From: JBLNCE01 sp050260415
GTDB taxonomy: Bacteria; Bacillota; UBA4882; JAAYXC01
DNA: 11,698 nucleotides
Assembly (NCBI GenBank): GCA_050260415.1
Contig: JBLNCE010000059.1
Coordinates: 1 to 11,698 of the forward strand
Reading direction: 5' to 3'
Below, piece after piece: positions 9,401 through 11,698 of this stretch. The position numbers and the translations under genes are program-made. Each line of letters opens with the position of its first letter. The first letter of the stretch is position 1. Below the pieces are notes generated by a model. That model had not been told where the DNA came from. It searched no databases and was given only the letters and a program-made list of their open reading frames with translations.

Positions 9401-11374
9401 GTATTCCGCCGCCGCTAGCGGCAGTGAATCGGCGATTACGGCGCCGTCCCGGATAAGCTCGTATCCGGTCAGACCGGCCACGTTCGGGGGGGCGTTCCAT
9501 CGCAGATGGACTTCGCCGTCGTTAGGGGTCGCGGCGAACCCGGCGGGCGTGGGCGGCAGGACCGTGGCCGTGGCATAGACCAGGTTGTCGGTCTCGTTGT
9601 ACTCGGGTATCTGCGCTTCCGGGTCGATCTCCAGCCCGAGCGTAAGAGCACCGATGCGTTGGGGCAGATAGTCCAGGGTCAGCGTCTCCGTTTCGCCCGG
9701 GTCTAGTCCAAGGAGAAGCCGGTCGCCGCCCAGCTTCGTGCCGCCGTTCCCTTTGACACCCTCCCATAGACGTACGACGATGTTATAGACGGGAAGCTTA
9801 CCGTCGTTCCTGACCATAAATGCGAGACGGATTTGTTCCCCTTGCACCAGTTCCGGGATCGCATCTTCCCTAGACGAAAGATTGGGCAGGTTCTGGAAGA
9901 GGTTGAGAAAACGAACGGCCGCGGCGGTGGTGAAGATATCCCCGCCCCAGCTGCCGTCCTCTCTTTGCCTGCCCGCCAGGTACGCTTCCGCCCCGTCTAC
10001 GTTGCGGCCGTGGAGGCGGAGGGCCAGGCCGGCCAGGGCTGTGTGTAGGTCGGAGCCGTATGAGCCGTCCGGCTGTTTCAGGGTCGTCAGGTAATCCAAC
10101 GCCCGCGTCAGGGCGGTCCGGGCAGCCTCCACCTCGGGTCTGAGGGTCTGGCAGACGAGGGCGGTCAGATACGGATCGCTGCTCTGCCCCAAGCCCCAAC
10201 CGCCATCGGCTTTCTGCATGGCGAGGAGGACGGCCTCGACCTGTTGCCGTCTGGCGTCCTCGGGTGAGACGGCCGCCAGGACCGCGAGGGCCGCGGCGGT
10301 GTCGACCGGATTGGCTAGTTCCTCCGGCCAGAGTCCGAATCCGCCTCCGGCCGCGCGCATGGCGTAGAGCAGTTCCAGTCCAGCCGCTTTTTCCTCGAGC
10401 GTCAGGTCGGCGGCAAGCAGCCGCGCGGCCCGGGCATCAAGATCCTGCCGATCGAGGCGCCCAAGCCACGCTTGGGCCGACGACACCGGACGCGCCTGTT
10501 CCGGAAAGAGCTTGAGCGTTTGTACCACGGCGGCCGTATCGCGGACGGCGGCGCCGATTTGAGGGATGAACCCGGGCTCGCCCTTGGCGATCAGGTTATT
10601 GAGCATCCGTTCCACGAGGGGGTCGTCCTCGAGACAAAAAGCGGCCAGACTCGTGGTAAAGCCCGTCTCGGCGAACCTGGGCGCGACGCTCCCGTCCTCG
10701 TGCATCCGATCGGACAGGAAAGCCCGGCCTCTCATAAGGGCGGCCGAGGCGGGGAGGCAATCCGCCAGGCAACGCAGGGCGAGCGCGGTGACGGCCGCGT
10801 CGCCCATCCAGCTGCCGTCCGACCATTGCGCTCTTTCCAACGAGGCACCGAGGCGCGCCGCGTCTTCCAGGCGCCCGTTAGTATGGAGCGAGAGACCAGT
10901 CAAGGCAAGGTCAAAGGGGTCCGGGGAGGGGGGGAGGGGGTCCGACCAGGTGGAAAGATAAGCCACGGCGGCCTCGTTGGCCCGGCCGCCCTGCCGCAAA
11001 GCCATGGCGGCCAAAGCGGTGAGGTCGATGCGGTTCAGCCACGACCCGTCCTCGCTCTGCAGGGAGACGAGGCGGTCCAGCGTCTCCGGTTCACCCATTG
11101 CCCAGGCTCGAAAACAAAGCTCCCACGCGTTGCACATCTCGGGGGGCGGCAGATTGATCCATCCGGCGGGGGTGAGGTGCCGGCGCGCCATCGCGGCCCT
11201 GGTCAAGGCCGTCGCGGGGATATCCATGCGCTGGCCAAAGGATCCGTCCGGACGCTGCCTTGACACGAGCCAGGCCACGCCGCGTTCCGCGGCATCCGAA
11301 CCCGCTTGCACGGCAAACACGGAGGCAAAGACGATGAGGATCAGGACGACGAAGGCCGCCAGACGGTGCAGCAT
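3443..11374 (-). CDS. Giant exported mosaic protein: alpha/alpha toroid, CARDB, FN3, discoidin, FG-GAP propeller, Ig-like repeats
   Basis: Protein of 2643 residues. The ATG at 11374 is chosen because a strong GGAGGGG site lies 5 nt upstream and a clean signal peptide follows (MLHRLAAF to VQA, cleavage near residue 24). An in-frame GTG at 11563 would put 63 extra residues before it and swallow the promoter. Order of modules: squalene-cyclase/prenyltransferase-like toroid 28-497; CARDB 507-605; fibronectin III 606-693; CARDB-like 697-809 and 814-927; two beta modules about 930-1142; F5/8 type C (discoidin)-like 1180-1305; FG-GAP/VCBS propeller 1330-1727; NEW3-like 1872-1972; further CARDB/MG-like modules 2077-2289; three OmpL47-type Ig modules 2295-2549; conserved C-terminal module 2550-2643 ending in FEGVDTVIKVK. 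No LPXTG, SLH or C-terminal membrane segment is present. The protein is probably secreted or surface-associated and binds carbohydrate or protein; function unknown. It is the first gene of a likely two-gene transcript. Confidence 0.5.
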   Translation of the reverse strand: MLHRLAAFVVLILIVFASVFAVQAGSDAAERGVAWLVSRQRPDGSFGQRMDIPATALTRAAMARRHLTPAGWINLPPPEMCNAWELCFRAWAMGEPETLDRLVSLQSEDGSWLNRIDLTALAAMALRQGGRANEAAVAYLSTWSDPLPPSPDPFDLALTGLSLHTNGRLEDAARLGASLERAQWSDGSWMGDAAVTALALRCLADCLPASAALMRGRAFLSDRMHEDGSVAPRFAETGFTTSLAAFCLEDDPLVERMLNNLIAKGEPGFIPQIGAAVRDTAAVVQTLKLFPEQARPVSSAQAWLGRLDRQDLDARAARLLAADLTLEEKAAGLELLYAMRAAGGGFGLWPEELANPVDTAAALAVLAAVSPEDARRQQVEAVLLAMQKADGGWGLGQSSDPYLTALVCQTLRPEVEAARTALTRALDYLTTLKQPDGSYGSDLHTALAGLALRLHGRNVDGAEAYLAGRQREDGSWGGDIFTTAAAVRFLNLFQNLPNLSSREDAIPELVQGEQIRLAFMVRNDGKLPVYNIVVRLWEGVKGNGGTKLGGDRLLLGLDPGETETLTLDYLPQRIGALTLGLEIDPEAQIPEYNETDNLVYATATVLPPTPAGFAATPNDGEVHLRWNAPPNVAGLTGYELIRDGAVIADSLPLAAAEYRDAGLQNGEEHEYALVLRAGGLKSWPAVLRAAAVRPPDGIDLCLKDLRIIPGSDLHVGQTAKIVATVENRGATAAAEFPVRLYLGDQTTGTPIGSDQIIANLAYAETRAVTVAWTPAEARPSVDITAIVDPDKTLIDLDRANNLRKTYASVVEAANLVVTPGDISIATEYHNHPGTPYYSWMMWGGATVVNKGKAPAGPFDVRIHGLAQSGYESNANFIRCDGLAPGQSFYVPIPWQDAFYAVFVQIDGQNEIPESDESDNIAGRAVPGVANGVKAYLLSPQTLVVPQAEKSTILRLCNYLSQPVTLDLNPQCPSGLAVTGASQITVSPGGTMDVPFLLRAEGEGDFAYRIAATGVTSQPIMVKGLVLARFSSVKILSAEVTPGCLESGETGEVYGRLFNAANWLQRVYADMIILDSEGKEVWRRDGANPIQVMTRADESPVSLGSISTGGLLPGDYRVRISLRDAEGNTMAGAAAEAVFAVGSRLSISRTVSADILPPGDSQVELRIGTEIKTEGIPEFPERLNAAFSMRGARVWGGQNALYINDASISTNANVGNSSHGQPVVIELLRNSTINLYQIYLSTSSPNSGYKIESSLDGVNWRVDVDRSTGRYTGWRAEPITPRVVRYIRVCGYYGGNTAQIGEFRALTGSTPIANLPPFEVDTLIENVITGAFNACAPGIADIDRDGVPEIVASSHYYLYVFDGQTGALEWSIFRSDSSTATFSPLLGDIDGDNQAEVVVYRCQDGWPPRFYGSYVLSSVGQVERSLAGVFDPVIVSDLEGDRVPELVTRSRDWNWNCSLLACHSDGSIHFNVGGRPYSRDGSPIALDIDNDGAMEIFDNLGDPYAVLYETNGQIQWQLPNPHDPRIGPAYSDSCAVDLNKDGRPEVVTAYERIYNVAPYMYGLSCDRDAILVALDKQGCEIWRHTETKASLGELLISADFNNDGTPDILYSFYPQGSSNTVYLGVISGIDGSQLWQRSKSSGVTLVVFDYDADSVMEVIYTDTQPGLQSILCALDGRDGSVEGIYRFPSNAGPYDMRPVDVDADGHLELVMTLTVAPYQLRMWILGDPTWVPARSIWSGDNYHVTDITDDLKIPIQEQPSWVVHNTYRVQSSGSDHTTSYALTVDQDLAPDAIVVPDSPVPAPLSQTADKIVWYHRLADSGPASQAVGCTLQLTGLQPGRVYEVTGETRVTAKWDGGTREIVLSPVTVAVEHACWLERDRVSVAEYGQAEIGVWIKNHRGTSETFTVQILGLPEGWAEPSAPVTLASGEKRLVIIKANAPYGANEGVLRFTAVVEGDQGMHDTVSGEFVVESAGRAALTLAQYELPPAQHLLGLAEMDNGGAIPLDLQYILKVTDRAGTLVRSIAAGEFTVAAGEGWERSIDSSPGTMAPGDYSLVLEVYRAGLLFRRVEEHFTILPERNLTLTLAADRSEYGPGADARIIATFTNSGRNAAYDDLACKLLIVAPSGETVQETNYPGPYLAPAASEIQLFGWHTGAHPAGTYRARLVIFSSGQELATAECAFTVREGTAARELLTGTLDVDPRVVKGPMAGTIAWSVTNQGNTSISAQAELVLAGAEEQILAEEPISLAPGESQSFTHAWDPPYTPGDYIVMVRVRRGEEVQPIALGGYAALPYDITPPETTLSYSKDPVAVDGKEYVPGGTSFILTATDDESGVGKIRYRLDEGGEQEYTEPVALSPGPRLITYWAVDKAGNPENAKSAAVYCDAVAPVTTADAPAGWQKAPVTLMFIAADEGSGVAETLHAVGNEAPGNGTTRIIENEGTHSVRYWSKDRVGNIEAEKTATVRIDITPPVIKLNTEIQAAYPVGQAVALDWEALDSLSGVAARSVTLDSVLLTGSGFTVTPGDHVLVLRAADAAGNEVSIERSFRGKYLVSIEVKPESWNQNTGTFTVTINGLPSGYTAAGIAWAACDGASAEEIKAAGDKVILKFRRDDVTMLPLDTTFVLTGQFTDGVWFEGVDTVIKVK
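3728..4492 (-). other. Three OmpL47-type Ig-like modules
   Basis: Residues about 2295-2549 of the giant protein. Each module opens with TPPxT/APVT/TPPVI and carries TxDxxSGV followed by a closing YWAVDKAGN-type strand: DITPPETTLS with DDESGVGKIRY and AVDKAGN; VAPVTTADAP with DEGSGVAETLH and SKDRVGN; ITPPVIKLN with LDSLSGVAARS and AADAAGN. These are stalk-like repeats common in bacterial surface proteins. Confidence 0.5.
6194..7387 (-). other. FG-GAP/VCBS calcium-binding beta-propeller, eight motifs
   Basis: Residues about 1330-1727 of the giant protein. Eight EF-like calcium loops recur every 47-62 residues: DIDRDG (1340), DIDGDN (1387), DLEGDR (1436), DIDNDG (1486), DLNKDG (1536), DFNNDG (1598), DYDADS (1648) and DVDADG (1699). 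Each is followed by a PE/AE/ME-type hydrophobic strand, as in integrin-alpha and bacterial FG-GAP/VCBS propellers. Loops 2, 3 and 7 are degenerate at the Gly or an Asp position. Between them lie strands such as YLYVFDGQTG and VISGIDGSQLW, resembling PQQ-type blades. The block is expected to be extracellular and calcium-stabilised. Confidence 0.5.
7460..7837 (-). other. F5/8 type C (discoidin)-like domain
   Basis: Residues about 1180-1305 of the giant protein. The order of features matches coagulation-factor 5/8 C domains: an early Asn-Ala-Asp surface loop (YINDASISTN), a central strand QPVVIELLRNSTINLYQI, then YKIESSLDGVNWR, then VVRYIRVCGYYGG and a closing IGEF strand. These domains usually bind glycans or lipids. 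The assignment rests on pattern recognition; confidence is moderate to good. Confidence 0.5.
9884..11293 (-). other. Squalene-cyclase/prenyltransferase-like alpha/alpha toroid region
   Basis: Residues about 28-497 of the giant protein. Helical repeats are separated by Gly/Trp turns: QRPDGSFG (40-47), QSEDGSW (106-112), QWSDGSW (183-189), MHEDGSV (224-230), GGGFGLW (343-349), QKADGGWG (387-394), KQPDGSYG (433-440) and REDGSWG (471-477). This is the QW-type signature of the terpenoid cyclase / protein prenyltransferase fold. The catalytic DxDDTA of squalene-hopene cyclases is missing; the nearest match is PVDTAAA. The GCGEQ thioester of alpha-2-macroglobulin-type toroids is also missing. A secreted, non-catalytic ligand-binding toroid is the likeliest reading. 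Confidence 0.5.
10916..10940 (+). repeat. G-run cluster, potential G-quadruplex on the template strand
   Basis: Plus-strand runs of 4, 4, 7 and 5 guanines are separated by TCC (with a preceding T), A and A. The pattern meets the usual G3+ four-run quadruplex rule with very short loops. It lies in the template strand of the giant gene's toroid region, where the coding strand reads a Pro-rich linker (DPLPPSPDP). Folding was not computed. Confidence 0.5.
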
Positions 11375-11379
11375 GACAA

Positions 11380-11386
11380 CCCCTCC
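11380..11386 (-). promoter_or_regulatory. Ribosome binding site of the giant gene
   Basis: GGAGGGG on the minus strand, 5 nt before the ATG at 11374. This near-perfect Shine-Dalgarno decides the start and excludes the longer in-frame extension beginning at 11563. Confidence 0.5.
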
Positions 11387-11397
11387 GAGATGAAAAT

Positions 11398-11421
11398 GCG
11401 CCCGGGACTCCGCCCGGGCGC
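11398..11421 (-). promoter_or_regulatory. All-GC hairpin in the 5' leader of the giant gene; possible attenuator
   Basis: GCGCCCGGG (11398-11406) and CCCGGGCGC (11413-11421) form a perfect 9-bp stem with a 6-base loop. In the transcribed (minus) direction the stem is followed by ATTTTC and then the ribosome site. The four-T run makes it a weak terminator candidate located between the promoter and the start codon, which is the geometry of an attenuator. It could equally be a leader-stabilising hairpin. No antiterminator partner could be identified by eye. Confidence 0.5.
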
Positions 11422-11463
11422 CTGATGAAAAAAATATTATAAGAAGTGGCAGGATTGCCTTTA

Positions 11464-11493
11464 ATTGTATCACGTAGTAAAAGATTATGTCAA
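11464..11493 (-). promoter_or_regulatory. Sigma-A/sigma-70-type promoter of the giant gene
   Basis: On the minus strand the -35 box TTGACA (11493-11488) is a full consensus match. The -10 box TACAAT (11469-11464) matches five of six positions, and the spacer is 18 bp. The expected start of transcription is near 11457, giving a leader of about 83 nt that contains the GC hairpin. The region is AT-rich relative to its surroundings, as expected for a promoter. Confidence 0.5.
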
Positions 11494-11583
11494 GCGCTGC
11501 GATTGCCGATGCATATTGCGTTTCCCTCAGAAGGATCCTGTCCGCCGGGAGAGAAATTTGCACTAAGATAGGTTAAGGCGATT

Positions 11584-11590
11584 GGGGGAG
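11584..11590 (+). promoter_or_regulatory. Ribosome binding site of the aminotransferase gene
   Basis: GGGGGAG, 6 nt before the TTG at 11597. It supports use of a non-ATG start. Confidence 0.5.
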
Positions 11591-11596
11591 ATACAA

Positions 11597-11698
11597 TTGG
11601 CGATCAGCGCGCGCGTCAAGGAAAACCTGGGCCGGGCCTCCTGGATCCGCAAGATGTTCGAGGAGGGTGACCGTTTGCGGCGCGAGCGGGGGCCGGAG
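11597..11698 (+). CDS. PLP-dependent aminotransferase, N-terminal fragment (runs off the window)
   Basis: Open frame of 34 codons running off the right edge. The TTG start at 11597 is chosen because GGGGGAG lies 6 nt upstream (11584-11590) and the reading gives an N-terminus (MAISARVKEN then RASWIRKMFEEG) that I recognise from pyridoxal-phosphate-dependent aminotransferases of class I/II (aspartate aminotransferase-like) in anaerobic Firmicutes. The next in-frame ATG is inside this conserved stretch. Those enzymes are cytoplasmic and transfer amino groups between amino acids and 2-oxo acids. The catalytic lysine lies far beyond the window, so substrate and activity cannot be judged. The gene diverges from the giant gene; no convincing promoter of its own is visible in the 222-base intergenic region. 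Confidence 0.5.
   Translation, partial: MAISARVKENLGRASWIRKMFEEGDRLRRERGPE

Noticed and set aside
3917..11263. Plus-strand open frames opposite the giant gene (up to 317 codons)
   Set aside because: The minus-strand reading contains ordered known domains throughout; the antisense readings do not.
9884..11293. Functional squalene-hopene cyclase
   Set aside because: No DxDDTA catalytic motif, and the protein carries a signal peptide and is fused to extracellular modules.
11436..11441. A second -10 box TATAAT on the minus strand
   Set aside because: The hexamer is perfect, but the position 17-18 bp upstream (TTAAAG) is a poor -35; the TTGACA/TACAAT pair is far better.
11375..11563. In-frame 63-residue N-terminal extension of the giant gene from a GTG at 11563
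   Set aside because: It would include the promoter, leader hairpin and strong ribosome site in coding sequence and place a clear signal peptide internally.
11500..11590. A promoter for the aminotransferase gene, e.g. TAAGAT at 11564
   Set aside because: No acceptable -35 box lies at the right distance; not claimed.

Overview
The window is dominated by two very large, co-directional minus-strand genes for exported, multidomain surface or secreted proteins. The first codons of a plus-strand gene diverge from them at the right edge. GC content is high (about 65 % in sampled 60-base lines of the flanking coding sequence). The partial plus-strand protein starts with an N-terminus (RASWIRKMFEEG) that I know from PLP-dependent aminotransferases of anaerobic Firmicutes of the Pelotomaculum/Desulfotomaculum type. 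The strong purine-rich ribosome binding sites, TTG start, signal peptides without an outer-membrane context, and the transglutaminase-like/Ig-like protein fit the same group. This placement is an inference from memory of protein families, not a search.

Layout, read in the direction of transcription. A divergent region at about 11375-11596 holds a near-consensus promoter (TTGACA-18-TACAAT) firing leftwards, an all-GC 9-bp hairpin in the 5' leader, and a strong Shine-Dalgarno. From there runs a 2643-residue exported mosaic protein (3443-11374, minus). It has an N-terminal squalene-cyclase/prenyltransferase-like alpha/alpha toroid, then CARDB and fibronectin-type domains, then a discoidin-like domain plus an eight-motif FG-GAP/VCBS calcium propeller. 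A long run of Ig-like modules and a conserved C-terminal module close it. After a 101-base gap carrying a GC-rich inverted repeat comes a 1099-residue exported protein (42-3341, minus). It has a transglutaminase-like domain lacking the catalytic cysteine, a FlgD-like SPNGDG module and two Ig-like modules. Its last module breaks off abruptly into AT-rich, non-homologous sequence near position 113, so this gene looks truncated or rearranged. To the right, facing away, is the start of the aminotransferase gene (11597 onward, plus).

The two large genes probably share one transcript and both act outside the membrane, plausibly as a surface-exposed binding or adhesive pair. No SLH domain, LPXTG sorting signal, RHS repeat, transposase, RNA gene or CRISPR array is visible. 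The most notable signals are three: a sharp GC valley that coincides with the discoidin/propeller block inside the giant gene, the cysteine-to-aspartate change in the transglutaminase fold, and the broken C-terminus of the smaller gene.
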